A DNA stretch of 64,000 nt, from positions 620,001 through 684,000 of the forward strand of contig MU008159.1 of NCBI GenBank assembly GCA_010909165.1, written 5' to 3'. The DNA comes from Anthoceros angustus. Lineage: Eukaryota; Streptophyta; Anthocerotopsida; Anthocerotales; Anthocerotaceae. Shown here piece by piece: positions 44,422-57,267 of this stretch. Made by a program: the position numbers and the translations under genes. How positions within the stretch are numbered: position 1 is the stretch's first letter; every line of letters starts with the position of its first letter. A model generated the notes under the pieces. The model was not told the origin of the DNA, made no database searches, and saw only the letters and a program-made list of their open reading frames with translations.

Positions 44422-46455
44422 ATGACGGGCTTTGGCACGGGTCCATTGCCTGTCAGAAGTGCCATCTACGTGAGCAACCTCCCTCCCGGGACGGATGAGG
44501 TGCTTCTGGCTGAGCATTTCGGGCAGATTGGATTGATCAAGGTACGTCGGTCCTGGCGTGCAGCCGCAGTCAAGATTTGTGTGATGCAGGATCTGGATGC
44601 CGTGTGACCTATTTTTGTGGCTGTGGCGTGCCATGCCGTCTCATGTTGCGCAAATCTTCGCAGAAAGACAAGCGGTCGAATAGACCTAAGATCTGGATAT
44701 ACCGGGACAAGGCCACAAATGAGCCTAAGGGAGACGCAACTGTCACGTACGAGGACCCGCATGCAGCGTCTGCGGCAGTGGACTGGTTCAACAACACGGA
44801 CTTTCGTGGTAGTGTGATATGTGTCTCGATTGCAGAGTCGAAGAATAAGGAATCGTCTGAGCCGCCTCCGCCACCTCCCGTGGAGGAAGCCCCTGCTGAG
44901 GTGGATGCGGAGGAAGACCCGTTGGCAGGGGAGGCAGGGTTAGCAGGGAAAGGTCGTGGCCGTGGGGAGCCCGGCGCAAAGGCAGCCTGGCAACAGGAGG
45001 GGGATTGGCCATGTCCAAATCCAAGGTCTGTGATGACTTTGGTGAGCAGCTCAAGATTCTCCTTGAACCCTATGTGTGTTGGTCCAGTGAAGTGCGATGT
45101 GGTTGGAGTTCTTATGCCAGTCTGTTGAAGGGCAAGTGTGATGTCATATGAAAGCATCGTGGTTTTTTCCTGGGCGTTGGTGGGGACACTTTGGACTTAC
45201 GGTGGCTTTCCTGATACTTTTGTACATGTGTAGCTGTGCGAACATTAATTTTGCTTTCCGAGGCGTTTGCAATCGGTGTGGAAGTGCACGGCCCTCGGGT
45301 GGTTCTGGCGGTGGAGGTGGGGCTGGAGGAGGTCGTGGTCGCGGGAGAGGAGCAGTTGCAGGTTTAGAAGGTGCCGGTCGTGGTGCACGAGCGCCTGGAG
45401 GCCCTCCCGGCCTGTTTGGTCCGAATGACTGGAACTGTCCCATGTCAGTAAATATTCAGCAGAGATTATGCGTCAATGTCTGACAACTCCTTGTGTTTTG
45501 TTCTCTGATGGTGTGGGTTTGCACATGGACAGGTGTGGGAATATCAATTGGGCAAAGCGCACAAAATGCAATATCTGCAACACCACGAAACCTGGTCACA
45601 ACGAAGGTGGTGCAAGGTATGAAGTAATGCAGGAACCCCGGGGCATCCTAAAGAAGAGTTTTGGTGTGTTGTGTCCCAATATGCTATATCCGGCAAACCA
45701 TAATCCCCGTCTGGCCTCTGCAGGGAAGGAAGGGCTGGTGGCTATAAAGAATTTGATGAAGCAGAGATTGAGGAGACACGTAGAAGGCGGAAGGAGCTGG
45801 AAGAAGTGAGTTGCTCGGTTGTGTTACTGTCTGTATTAAGTGGCTTAAAATCTCCATCTCTTTATGATTGTGAGCTTGTGCTCATTGCTGTTGTCAGGAT
45901 GATGGGGAAATGTATGATGAGTTTGGCAATCTGAAGAAGAAGTTCAGAGTGAAAGCTAAACAAGGGGAGGCTCATATCCAGCAGGCGGTGTCAGGGGTTG
46001 GGAAGGCAGGGTGGGACGTTGGGGAGTTTGGTGTCACGGAATCTGGCAGAATGAAAGAAAGAAGTAAGGACAGAAATGACAAGGATGGCGATTGGGACAC
46101 AGAGAGAAGTCGAGAAAGGAGTGGTGACTACGAGGATGGAAGAAATGGCCATCGGACTTCCAAGGATGGAGATCTGCACAACGATGTGGAGAAAGATGGA
46201 AGTCGCGACAGAGAGAGACCAAAGGATCGCGATCGTTCGTGGCATGAAGCAGAAAGAGGCAGAGATGTAGACAGAGATGACTACAGAGAGAGAGAGCGAA
46301 GCCGAGACCGTGACCGAGGAAGAAACAACGACAGAGATCGAAGGGACAGGTACAGGGACCTGGACCGTGCCAGGGATAGAGGAACTTACAGGGGCCGTGG
46401 TGTTGAGTCGGACGGAGGAAGGGACAGGCTCCGAGTTCGTGATAGGTTGGATTAG
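44422..46455 (+). CDS. TAF15: TAF15-like RNA-binding protein (RRM plus two RanBP2 zinc fingers)
   Basis: Plant TAF15 proteins are FET-type nuclear RNA-binding factors linked to TFIID and transcription. Six exons (44422-44541, 44664-45025, 45234-45443, 45533-45616, 45724-45805 and 45898-46455) give 471 aa. An N-terminal RRM contains IYVSNLPPGTDE, IWIYRDKATNEPKGDATVTY and FRGSVICVSIAESKNK. Two RanBP2-type fingers follow (DWPCPNPSCANINFAFRGVC / NRCG, and DWNCPMCGNINWAKRTKC / NICN), separated by a GRGRGRG linker. Then come YKEFDEAEIEETRRRRKE, DDGEMYDEFGNLKKKFRVK and a long RD/RE-rich tail. The order equals Arabidopsis At1g50300-type TAF15. Both fingers are split by introns inside the Cys pair. 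Confidence 0.93.
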
Positions 46456-47194
46456 TTTTCCTCTGTAGTTACGCAGGCTCTCAAATTCCTGCTGTCCGAG
46501 CCAGCCGCTGTAGTGTTTCACCGTTCAGGCGGGAGCGAGAGTACCGACTTCAAATCTTCATCAGCACCGACTTGGTCTGGGAGGAAGGGTTGGGTTTACG
46601 GCATGCCACAAGCGTCTCCTGGCATCCAAGTACACTGTTGAGTATTTGTTTAGTGTCATTTGGCTAGGGGTAGATACCGAGCAATGTTCCTAGGTCTTGC
46701 CAATCCGTCGCCGATTTTCCTGCCGGACCTGTTTTATCATTTTGTCCTTGGCGCGTCCGTTAGCTCACCCCGTTTGTCTTTCCTGAGGTAATGTTGGCGT
46801 GCGGACCGGGATGTGGGACCGGCTTCCGGACCAAGATTGCTTGGATTGCTGTTCCAGCGACTTGTAACTTGTGTGGCTACGTTGTGATGAGCATCACACA
46901 CAGCCATGGGCCCGGATTATCGAGTGGTAGCTTCCATTTGACGTTTGTACACAAACCACCTGCGCCTAGCGAATTGAGGCAGGTCTCTTGCAGCTTTAGT
47001 CAATTGAGGCTTGCCTTCCCTCATCAGAATCCATCTGTGGACGCAGAAGTGGTCAGCCAATGAGCCAAAGACAGCCATATCTGTACACAAATCTAAGACC
47101 CTGGCGAGGCTTATTCGATCACAGAGACACTATAAGAAGGTCCTTCCCTAGTCATAAATACAAACCCAACGATGACCGCGCAAAACTCTCAACT
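46456..47194. other. Intergenic, 3' ends of two convergent genes
   Basis: It holds the 3' UTRs of TAF15 (plus) and SKIP35 (minus). No further gene is recognised. Confidence 0.5.
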
Positions 47195-49868
47195 TTAATG
47201 CTCACTGCTGGAGCTGGATCCACCTAACAGGAAGCCCGGCAGGCGAGACTCTAGGATCGCCAGCAGGGCTCTCTTACTGGACCTCATGAAGATTTCTTCA
47301 GATGAGCACAGCTGGCCAGCGTTCAGACGCAGGGCTGCCTCCACCAGCTGACCCCTAAGCCATTGGCAGAGAATGACACCACTGGCAGCCATGCACTCCT
47401 TGTACAGGGGGAGATAGGCTACAGTGACCTGTAGCTGCAATGGCAGCTCCTGCAGATGCAGAGGGGACGACCCTCGTTTCAGAGCCCTCATCACATTGAG
47501 GTGATGAGCTTGACCGAGGAGACGACCGCGCATGAAGGCTTCCTCTGACCACTCTGCTTGGAGAAATGCTCGCAACTCCGGTGTGATGGCTTCGTCATCC
47601 GACTTAGCGATGGTGTCCGCAATCTTGTAGGTTGCCTCCGGATTGTTGAGGAAGTCAGCTTGCAGGAGGAAAGCTATGCCTTTGAGAGAACCGCCACTCC
47701 GTTCTCCAGCTGCTTTCAGTATCTCTGCACTGAGAGTCTGCAGAACATGCCGAGGCACATGACCAAGTAGGTAGGCTGCAATGTCAACACGACTGCTGGA
47801 TGCAGCTGCTGTGAGTGCAAGGCACAGCTCCATGTCCTTGCATCCCCGCTGGACAAACCACTGCACCACCTGCATGCACCCCCGCTCTGCAGCTCTCATC
47901 AACGGTCCTAGAAATGCCTCCGCATTGCCTTCATCAACCAGGCACTCCATGGTGCTGATCTTGCTGTAATGTGAGGCGAAACCCAGGGCTAAGTCCACAT
48001 CCAGCTCCACATGATTTTGTTGAGCAATCTGCAACAGACGAAAGTTCCCACCTCGAACCTTTTATCGACTTGCTGGGTTACATCCAATTTAAAGAATGCA
48101 TAACATACAAAACAGGCTGTCCTTTAAACGTACCTGGAGCAGGATGCGAACAAGCTCTGTACTTCCAAAACGAGCAGCCTCAAGAAAGCATTGGTTCACA
48201 TTATCTGCACCACCCTCCACAAGCAAACCTAACAAACCCTGCATGGCACTGGCAGCAATCCCTGTGGCCCACCCAGGGTCGATGGCACTGGAAAACAGGG
48301 TCAAGGGAAAGCAGGCTGCATCAAACGCTTCCGTATAGTCTTTGGTTGTCAAACGATCCCCAGCCAGCTCCAAAAACCTTTTGAAAGCCATGAGCTGGAG
48401 GCGTGCCTCGCTGACAGAGCCTTGGCTCACTCCACCACCATCCTCCCCCTCACTCCTGCCTCTCCCGCGGGAATGGGAGCCAATACACTTGAGAGCCCAC
48501 TCGGTGAACCTCTGCACCTTTGCTGCAGCCTCAGCCTTGAGGACCTCATCGCCATTGCACTCTTGCAGTCTCTCCCGTAACCTACACAATGAACTCCACC
48601 TGACTGATCAGATTCTGCCCCAGATCGACGGCCAGGAAACCAACCATCTCCGTGGTCACCGTATGCTTTACCTGGAAGCCTTCACATCAAGCTTCCACCA
48701 CCAAAATGATTCCGACAGGCTAAATACAGAGTAACTGAACCAGGAAAGCTTGTTTCCTACAAATGATAAGCCAGCAATCAGTCCATCCTATCTCATGATC
48801 GATCACTTCACTGGCTGGCACCGCACACAGATCGAACATTCAACCGTTGCAGGTGCGGCCAGGCAGGCGCTGCTTCACTGTCTCAGCAGGTGCTTCAGGA
48901 AGCAACCAAACCATTCCAACCATGGCAGTGCAACTGCATTACACTTTTTTCTCATGTCCCGCATGTCCCCCATCACCACGACGACCACACCCCACCCAAC
49001 CCAACCCAAAGCCCAAAGCCCAAAACCCCAAACCCACCCCTCCCTCACCTTCTGTTCATACCTTTGTGCCATCACAGTGACGGTATCAGCCAAGCTCATG
49101 GTCCGACTTCTGCAAGCCGACACACAGGAGGCCAGAAACGACGTCCTGAGAGCCGCCCGGGTGAAGTCCTGAGCCCCCGCCTGGATGAGCCTCTCTATCA
49201 GCCTGGTGGCGGCCAACAGCTCCTCCTTGGTGCTCAAAAACCACACCGAGTCCAGAGCGATGCACAGCCCGTCGTTCAGCCTCTGCCCATCGGCCAGGGG
49301 GATGAAACTCTCGGCCATGGCCCAGTCATGCGTACTCACGGCCAGCTGGAACGACCTCCCGAGCTCGGCCTTGTCCCGCCTCCCGCTGGCCCGGGCCTCG
49401 TCCTCCCGCTTCTCCCTCAAGCTCACCACCCCGACCCGCCCGTCTCTACAACCCACCTTCCTCTCCTTCTCCCTCCCCAGGCTCGCCTCCTCCGCCCGCC
49501 CCACACCCTCTCGCTGGGCCTGGCCTCGTCCGCGCCTCCCGCAGGCTCACGCCAGACGCCGGCCGCTCCACCTGCAGCATGGGCACCCCGCCCTCGCACC
49601 CCTTCAATTCCCTCCTTCTCCTGCTCCCCAGCACCACCCACTTCCACTTCCACTCCTCCTCCTCCAGCATGCCCATGTTCCACCTTCTCCCTCCCCGGGT
49701 GCTGGCCACGCACTCCGGGGTGTGGGGATGGTCCACGTTGTGCCGCCCACCACACACTCCCAGGTCGCACTCGAACGCATGCCGCACCCCGTCCCCCACT
49801 CCTTCCCCGTCTTCCTCCATCGGAACCAGCGACACCGCGTCCATCAGCCCGCCGCTTCCTCTCATCAT
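47195..49868 (-). CDS. SKIP35: SKIP35-like SKP1-interacting ankyrin protein
   Basis: SKIP35 is a plant protein reported to interact with SKP1/ASK, hence a presumed SCF ubiquitin-ligase partner. The secure exons are up to 49062 (TRAALRTSFLASCVSACRSR, TMSLADTVTVMAQR), 48581-48134 (LQECNGDEVLKAEAAAKVQR, EAFDAACFPLTLFSSAIDPG, GGADNVNQCFLEAARFGSTE) and 48028-47195 (DVDLALGFASHYSKI, LMRAAERGCMQVVQWFVQRG, SIAKSDDE-like, LRGQLVEAALRL). The exon ending at 49062 has no ATG at its 5' end, so an upstream exon is needed. A phase-compatible model uses ATG 49868, donor after 49600 and acceptor before 49445, giving about 644 aa; that N-terminal junction is provisional. Long plus-strand open frames at 48.9-50.3 kb are antisense shadows. 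Confidence 0.88.
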
Positions 49869-52080
49869 CTCACTCCCTCACCCACCCAACAAATCTCCTC
49901 TCCTCCTCCTCCTCCTCCTCTCCTCCCGCTCCTGCTTCACGATCCGCATTCCCCGAATTGGTATGCAGGCAGAGAGGGAGATAAGCCAGCCCCCAGCACC
50001 CAGGAACCCCACACCGCTTTCCTTCCCGGATCCTTCCTCTTCCGTGCTACCTACCAGGCCTCAATTCCGTCCCCACGCAGGAATCCGTCAAGTGACCACC
50101 CCGAACCCCAGGACGGCACGCGCCGGACTCAAATCAGAAAGCAGGGCCCGCGCCATCCCCGCCCCTGCAAAATCCCCGCCCCTCTCACCACAATTCAGAC
50201 CGGACCACACCACACCAGGGTTGCAGCAACAGCAGCAGCAGCAACACCAGAACAAGCACAGCACAGGCCGCAGCTGTCAACTCTCTGACACGGCGCGCTG
50301 CGATAAAGACATGCCTGCCTGCAGTGCCTGCCCCACTGCAGGAGTAGGACGGACCCGACCGTAACACGATTAAGCAACGTAAATCAGGGAGGTGGGAGAG
50401 CGCGATCCCAGCCCGGCCGGCCCGAATCGGGTGCGCACAGGACCTCGCCTGTTGCGCAAATGCACCCAAGGGACCAAAACAGAGGAGGGAAGGAAGGAAG
50501 GAAAGCAGCAGGGCGGGGCGGCAGCAACATGTACCTCCTGCCGTGCCTCGATGGCCGATACAGCCACCCACGACGAGCCCGGAACACGGATAGTTACCCA
50601 AGCCCGCCTTCCAAACGGCGCGCGGAAACGTCGCGCCCGATTCTCACTCACCTCAACTCCCTCGACACACGCAGGTCATATTTTTGTCGCTCTTGCATAA
50701 AATTTCATCCGCGTCCCCACTCCCCGTTCCCCTTCCACCCCTCCATAGGGCATGGGGGAGCAACGTTAACAACCATGACTGGTTACACAGGAGCAAATCT
50801 CATGTATAGTTGGTATTGGAGCACTCACCGTTCAAAGATACACCTGGAAGAGACCCATCAAAGTGCCCTCCAAGCTGCTTGAAGCTTTGATCTTGTTGCA
50901 AGCAAGGACTCACGCATAGCATCTTCAAGAGTTGGAGGGATGTGCCTATCATGTCTCTAGTTAAGTTGCATTGTCTTCCTCCCAAAGAATCATTCATAGC
51001 GGGTATGTATATACGCTTAGGCCTGGTGTGGTCGGTGGTGGGGGATTGTTTCATGGAATACATGCACTGAGCTATGATCTTGCTTCACGCAACTTGGAAT
51101 CCCTCATAGTGGGTACGTTTGCTAACACTGTGGTGGGACTCTTCCTTGTCGTGTTCTCGTTCCATCAAGTACACTAAGCTATATTCTTACTTCACGTAAG
51201 GAATCGCTCATGGTGGGTAGGTTTATTGGTGGTGTGGTGGGTCTCTACCTTGCTGGTCGTGTTCCGTTCCTTCTTGCTACCTTGTTATGGTGGGAGCAAG
51301 GACCGTTGGTTATTTATGATAGCATGCACCATGTACTCTTTGAGATAGATGAGTCCGGCTGCCACTTGCGGGATGTACATCTAGCAATAGATGAGCGCAT
51401 TTGCCACTAGCTGGCAAGCTTCAGGACTACGGACCTTTGTCAGGGATAGTTGGGTGCCGTCTTCAATAAGCAAGAGGGTGGAAATGGGCTGCGTCGTTAT
51501 TGTGTTCACATATGAAGTGGGGTTTTTTGGAACAAGGTTGTAGTGCGGAGCTCGAAAGCTCAACAACTCTTGTCGGTGCTTCAAATCTTTCTAATATATA
51601 TGCAAACATTAGAGACCTAATATATTTCTCACACATCCGAGTATCTTATACAGATAAAGATAGATAAATTCACACAAAGATAATATAAATAAAACTTATG
51701 TTGTCTAGCTATGCATGACTATCTGGGTGGAGTAGTAGGTCATCATGCTAGTTCCACGCACTAGAAGACCCTGGTTGGGGCTTGGGAATATACGGAGTCA
51801 TTATAGAATCGTATACCATATGGAGTATGAAACGTTACTAAATTCTTCATCTTAACCTAGAGTGAAGAAGAAGAAGAAGGATTTTATTTAAGTCCACTAA
51901 GGACGGATTTCCGTCATGGGACTTGGTATTTAATAACTTGTACCATGGTGTGCCTAAGCTATTTGCACCAAGGGCATCCACTCCCTTTAGGCACCCCATC
52001 TAAGTACCAATCTAAGCTCAGGATGCTTGATCATGACGTTCTTATAAATGTGTGTCCATTTGGCCTAAGGGGTGGCCGAA
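49869..52080. other. Intergenic, no gene recognised
   Basis: The part next to 49868 should be the SKIP35 promoter and 5' UTR, with CTCCTCCTCCTCCTCCTC (about 49899-49922) and CAGCAGCAGCAGCAA (50228). 51000-51260 contains three diverged units of about 100 bp (CATAGTGGGTACGTTTG.., GTGGTGGGACTCTTCCTTG). From 51600 the sequence becomes AT-rich. Confidence 0.4.
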
Positions 52081-52265
52081 GGGTTCCAGCCCTATTTCAA
52101 AAAATAGGAGGAATGCTTTTGGATATATTTTGGTGTATATATAGCCTATAATCACTCATAAATGCATATATTACTTATACACCAAGGGGTCCCACCCTAT
52201 TTTTTGGAAAAATAGGAGGAATGCTCTTGATAAGCTTTTAGTGTAGATATAATATACTCATTCTA
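52080..52265. repeat. About 105-bp direct repeat, two units
   Basis: The units share AAGGGGT..CC, CCCTATTT, AAAAATAGGAGGAATGCT and TTTTAGTGTA/TTTTGGTGTA. They are AT-rich and non-coding. Confidence 0.75.
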
Positions 52266-52529
52266 CTCCTATTAAAATAATATATTTCTCATGATGTGCG
52301 GCTTTTTGCTAGAAAACTAATTTAATTATAGGTGAATACTAAAAAGGATGAAGCTTTATTTTTTCAAACCAAGATGACCCCCTCCATCCATAATAGCCTA
52401 GTAGAAGATGTGCCTCACCAAAGATATTACAGTGGAGTAAAGCTTTTTGAAATTAGCTTTCTAAAATATCGGCAAAACTCACACTACGTGCGAGCGAAAC
52501 CATAATAGCATCCAGCTCTCCACCGGGTG

Positions 52530-53475
52530 GACAGGTGGACACCGGTATGTTCAGATGACATGTACACGCATAATAGATTGTGAACGGATCAATTAATGCA
52601 TATAAAAAAAATCAGTTCCCCAATCAGAAGACTTGCCAACTAAGATTGGTGCAGCCAGCGGCTTCCTCCCTCCTTGCATGTGAGTGCGGCTCTTATAACT
52701 CTAAGATACATCTTGCGCATTGTCCCCGTAAGGATGAACGTATTGCCACCCACTATGACCATTAAGACAGGCCACCGGGATGAAGAGGTGGACGCCAATA
52801 TGTTCAGATGATATGTACATCCATAATAGATCATGAGGGATCGATTAATGCATATTAAAAAATCAGTTTTCCAATGAGAAGACTCGCCCATCCGTCTAGG
52901 ATTGGTGCAGCTAGCGGCTTCCTCCCTCCTTGCCTGTGAGTGCAGCTTTGATGACTTCAAAATACATCTTGTGCGTTGCTCCTATAAGGATCAACGTATT
53001 GCCACCCATAATGCCATATGATGTCATGTTCGCAATGGCTCACGAAAGTGGCCTGAAGGGAGCGTTGGTACACTCTTCGTACAGGTTAGACACTCATGGT
53101 TGACTTGTGCCGCGTCCGCGGCAACCAGGTCTCAGCGGCGGATGTAGTGGTCGGATCGTTGCGTATGTCCGCAGGGGTCATCACTAACCATTCAGGTTGA
53201 CCGGTAGTTGGAGCGGCAATTCTCAAGGTCCGGAAGTAGAACGGGATGCAAGCGGGCCATCTGTTAATTCCAATTGCCCTAGAAATGTATAGGGAGATGG
53301 CTAAGGACTTTGATAAATTTATCAAAGTATTGCGCTAAAGCTTACCATGCTCGCAGGCACGTTGTAGGGCTGTTCCTTTCTTATTTCACGATATTGTTCC
53401 AACAGTTTGTTTCCATTGCCCTCCAGCGGGGCACTCGTAGTGGCGATCCTTCGTAAGGCAACGACAATAGGTGAT
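52530..53475 (+). mobile_element. LINE 3' remnants, partly in tandem
   Basis: Two related copies of the zinc-knuckle region (52620-52765, LVQPAASSLLACECGS; and 52870-53015) follow one another. The second continues into a tail reading MQAGHLLIPIALEMYREMAK, then DFDKFIK. That equals MQVGHFFIPLALETYGVMAT, then DFDQFLK in the minus-strand element next door. Multiple stops are present. They are old, dead fragments of the same family in opposite orientation. Confidence 0.7.
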
Positions 53476-53605
53476 GCATCTCCTCTTCTTTTATATTATA
53501 GTATGTTGGCCATTTATTCTTCTTGCATATGACATTGTTAGCACAGAAGGTGGCTCCATGTAGGGAACTTAATTGCTCCTTTCTGCCATGACCCTCGAGG
53601 TCTCC

Positions 53606-56600
53606 CTATATTCTCCTCTGCTCGATGGGCCCTCTCATCATTTTTTTTCCTTCATATTTTTTTTCTTTTTTTAAATCAAAAAACACATTACCGGATGACC
53701 CTATTTCGTCTACTGCTCCTAGAACATCATATACAGGAAGAACAAATGGCCCGCAAATGACGGAGGAAGAGGAAGAAGTGTCACTTGCCGCCGCCGCCTT
53801 GTGAAGGATTGCCGTCGAGATGGCCCTTTGAAGGGCAATGGAGACTCGCTGTGTGAAGTAAGGTATGAAATAAGAAAGGGGCAACCCCGCGCCATGCCTG
53901 CGGGCGTGGTAGGATTTGGCACAGGACTTGAGAAATTGATCGAAGTCCGTAGCCATTACCCCATACGTTTCGAGTGCGAGCGGAATAAAGAAGTGGCCTA
54001 CTTGCATCCTGCTATACTTTCGGACCTTGAGAGCCGCAGCACCGGCGGTAGCCCAACCAGGACAGTTAGTGATAGAGTGGAGATAGTGTCTCGAGCAGGG
54101 TCAGTAACCACCACGTTCGCCACCGAAACCTAGTCACCACGGACAAAGTACAAGTCAGCCCTGATTGAGCGACTTGTTCGAAGAGTGTACCCTTGCTCCC
54201 TCTAGGCCATGTAGCCGCTTTCGCGAGCTATGGCAAATATGACATCACGGATAGCGTTGTGGATGGCGATGCGATGACCCCCATGGGGACAACGAGCAAG
54301 ATGTACCCAGAGTCATCGAGGGTAGAGCCGCACTCGCAAGTAAAAAGGGAAGACGCCACAGGCTCAAGCAGGCCAAGATAGAATTGCATTGCAGTAGTGA
54401 AGGTGGCTAATGCAATGATAAAACCGCGCATACATGGATGAGCTAGAAGCCAAGCGCCTGTGCCCTTACCAGAACAAGAGCGAAGCGGAGCTCTCGTGGA
54501 CCTAGGGATGGAGGAGAAGACGGACTGGAAAGCTTGGCCAAGCTGCTTCTCAAGCAACAACACTTACAACCCCCTGAAACCATCGGAGATAAACGGAAAA
54601 TCCCGCCAAGCATTCGCAGAAAGCAGTTCCCTTGCCTGCCTCAAGGAAATTTGGAGAGGGAAGGTTCCCTTCTCCACACTAGACACAAGATCCTCTAGAA
54701 AGGGCCTATCCTGGAGAATGAAGCGAGAGGCTAGAGCAGGAGCTGATAGGGCCCAGCTAACTAAAAAAGCCATCGGGGAAAAAACTTCCAGTGAGAGAAG
54801 GCCAGCGCCCCCAAACTGCACTGGCATGGATGCTTGCCAGGGGGCCAAATCGCCCGCAGGGCACTCGAAAGCCCCTGGGCCCATGATATCACCAAGAGTA
54901 TCCATTATCTTCCTCTCAAACCCCTAAAGTCGAAACATGAGAACCGGAGTCGGGAGGAGCGTGCGGATGAAGTAACTAGGGTGCCTAGCAAAGCAGGAGG
55001 AAAGAAATCGTAAGGCCACCTGAGCATCCCCAACAAGGGGAGGTCCTCAACATGGGATAGGTCCTTCGCAAGAGCCTGGTCCAGGAAGCTCCCAATGAAG
55101 TCAGGGGAGCCGAAGGGGACCCCCAAAATCCGTAGACCTAAGGCCGGAGCAATCTCCCTAACAGGGAATTGCAAACTGGGGAGGATACTCGACGGGAACC
55201 AAACGCGGCACTTAGAGAGCTTTACTTTTAAGCCAACCAAAAAAAGCTCATGGAAGAAGAGCTGGAAGGCCTCTTGAACCTTGTCTCCAGGCCCAAGGAT
55301 GTGAGAGTCGTCTGCCAACGACGGGAAGAAACAATCACGTGCAGAGGAAGCAGCCCTGGAAAGGACCCTGTAGTGGGCGATAGCAAAGAGGGCACCACCT
55401 AAAGGGTCACCTTGCTTGGTAACTCGGGTGATTCAAGGCGGAAGCAGACAAATCCCGAGGCGTGTCGGGGATAAGAGAATAGAAGGCGTCTAAGTAGAAA
55501 GGGACAAAAGGTATAAGGCTCCCCAGGACACCACCAACGTCCCTGAGCTCCTCGAAGATGACGCTCTTGGAAATGGTATTATAGGCCTTTTCAACATCCA
55601 CCTGTAAAACAACCCAATCCGGGTGGGTGTTAAGGCATGCCTGCACGCCAAACACCACGGACTCGCAACCCCCCGGAGTAGCAGTGCCAAATTGTAGGGG
55701 GTAAAGGTGCTGCTGGAGGAGGGAGTGGCACTGAAGGGCAATAGCACGGCTAAGGAGCCGCATGAAGGCTTCCCCAACCGCCAACGCACGCCAGAGCCCG
55801 AGGCACTTAAGAGATCCGATGAGTCGTTTCCCCCTGTGCTATGGCAACAGCCAGGGAAAAGAGCAGCGGAAAGCTGCTAGTTGGTCTTCAAGGAGAAAAA
55901 GGTCCCGAAGATGCTCAAACACCATCCCAGACAGCCCGACAGAAGAAAGATGTCGGGCCGTAGAGAGAGCCAGAGCAAAAGCTGCGCGGTCCAGGGAGAA
56001 GGGGTCCTCAGGGACATAGTTGAGTATGTCCGGGGGGATGGCATAATTTGAAATTTGGATGGAGGCACGAAGGCAATAGTCTCCTCGAAGCAGGGGCCCA
56101 GGAAGGGGTGGAGCCCAAAATGGCATATTCTCTTGCTTGACCTAACAACTTGCGCACAGGTTTCTTTGCCACCCGGCTTGTTCCACTGCGTGATTCCTGC
56201 CTTGGAAGCCCGCAATGCCTCCTCTTGAAGAGATGCCCAATCGCCAGCCCGAAAGCGACGGAGGCGACTAGTGACCTCCCGATGACCAGAAGCCCCGCCC
56301 CTAGTAAAACGCAGACACCATTGCGGTAGAAGCAGAAGAAGATACTAGGCCAGCTCGTCGTGGGAGTCGAGCGCAAGGCGATCCAGAGGAAGACGGAATG
56401 CTAAGCGTGCATCATCATGGAGGTGCATGAGAATCTTGCGAAAGATGTGCGGGCATGGAAAGCGGGTTCCAAACAACCCAAGGACATGTGATCCTGCTGA
56501 GCACGCAACCAATCCCATGATAACAGAGGCACCCCTAGAAGGACGACACCAGACACTGAAACTTGTGCCACGGAGCTGGTGGAGGTCGCAAGACGTACTT

Positions 56601-56890
56601 GGGCAGCCCAAGTAGTCTGGTCAAAGTCCTTATGCATGTGCCCAATATGGGTTTTCACCCCCTTAACACCGCAATAGAGCAGAGCACAGACTGGACAGGG
56701 AGTGTCCTTGACGGTTACATAAGGTGTGGACTGCCCCATCGCAGAGAGAAGTTTTCGCAGAGAGAAGAATTCGCAGAGAGAAGAATTCGCAGAGAGAGAA
56801 CAAACTGCAGATACTAGCCTGGGGATGACAGGGCCAAGGAGGCATCGGGGACCAGGGACAGAGAGTCCCCGACCCTTACCGAACATACAA
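53606..56890 (-). mobile_element. Near-complete but broken non-LTR retrotransposon (single-ORF LINE)
   Basis: Reading the minus strand from about 56890 there is an N-terminal C2H2-like finger (CPVCALLYCGVKGVKTHIGH with a following MH). A pre-RT region follows (DILNYVPEDPFSLDRAAFAL). The reverse transcriptase comes next (VLQVDVEKAYN near 55600, QGDPLGGALFAIA near 55400, SLADDSHILG near 55310) and then a thumb. A C-terminal knuckle (LFTCECGSTLDDSG.., near 54330) and a tail ending at 53606 (DFDQFLKSCAKSYHARRHGA) complete it. No apurinic endonuclease is seen at the N-terminus. N-terminal finger, RT and C-terminal knuckle plus tail resemble the R2/NeSL-type layout with a restriction-like endonuclease. 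Frameshifts (for example near 55410) show it is dead. Fragments of this family recur at 6.6, 10.3, 16.2, 18.3 and 52.6 kb. Confidence 0.8.
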
Positions 56891-57267
56891 AGTTTTAGCT
56901 CCGTATGGCAAACCCGAGAGACCGGCCAAAAGGCCCCGCCTAGAGGGGATCACCCTGACACTCACGTCACAGGCAATATGACCCCTTGGCGGCTTCTTGT
57001 CCGCTGATTGTACATATGCAAAAACAAATCTCCAGCGCTTCATCTAGGAATGTTAAATATAAAAATAATAATCTATTAATAACGTCTACTCTATTCTCTC
57101 TATAATCATAACCCTGCTATTGTTATATTAAATTTTTAGTGATAAAATAATTTCAGCATAGTTATATATTTTTATAAATAGAAATAGAAATGATGGGTCC
57201 ACCATACATAGATTGGATCACCAAAGCATGCATCTTTAGAAACCATAATATCTTTGTGACTAAAAAA
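56891..57267. other. Intergenic, AT-rich
   Basis: It holds the 5' edge of the LINE and the 3' UTR side of the neprosin gene. No other feature was recognised. Confidence 0.4.

Noticed and set aside
45991-46521. Minus-strand frame of 176 codons
   Set aside because: Antisense to the RD/RE-rich last exon of TAF15; repeat-driven.
48890-50288. Long plus-strand open frames of 364 and 367 codons
   Set aside because: They run antisense to the SKIP35 exons and its upstream exon. They are Pro/Ser/His-rich with no domain and are explained by the GC-rich composition of the real minus-strand gene.
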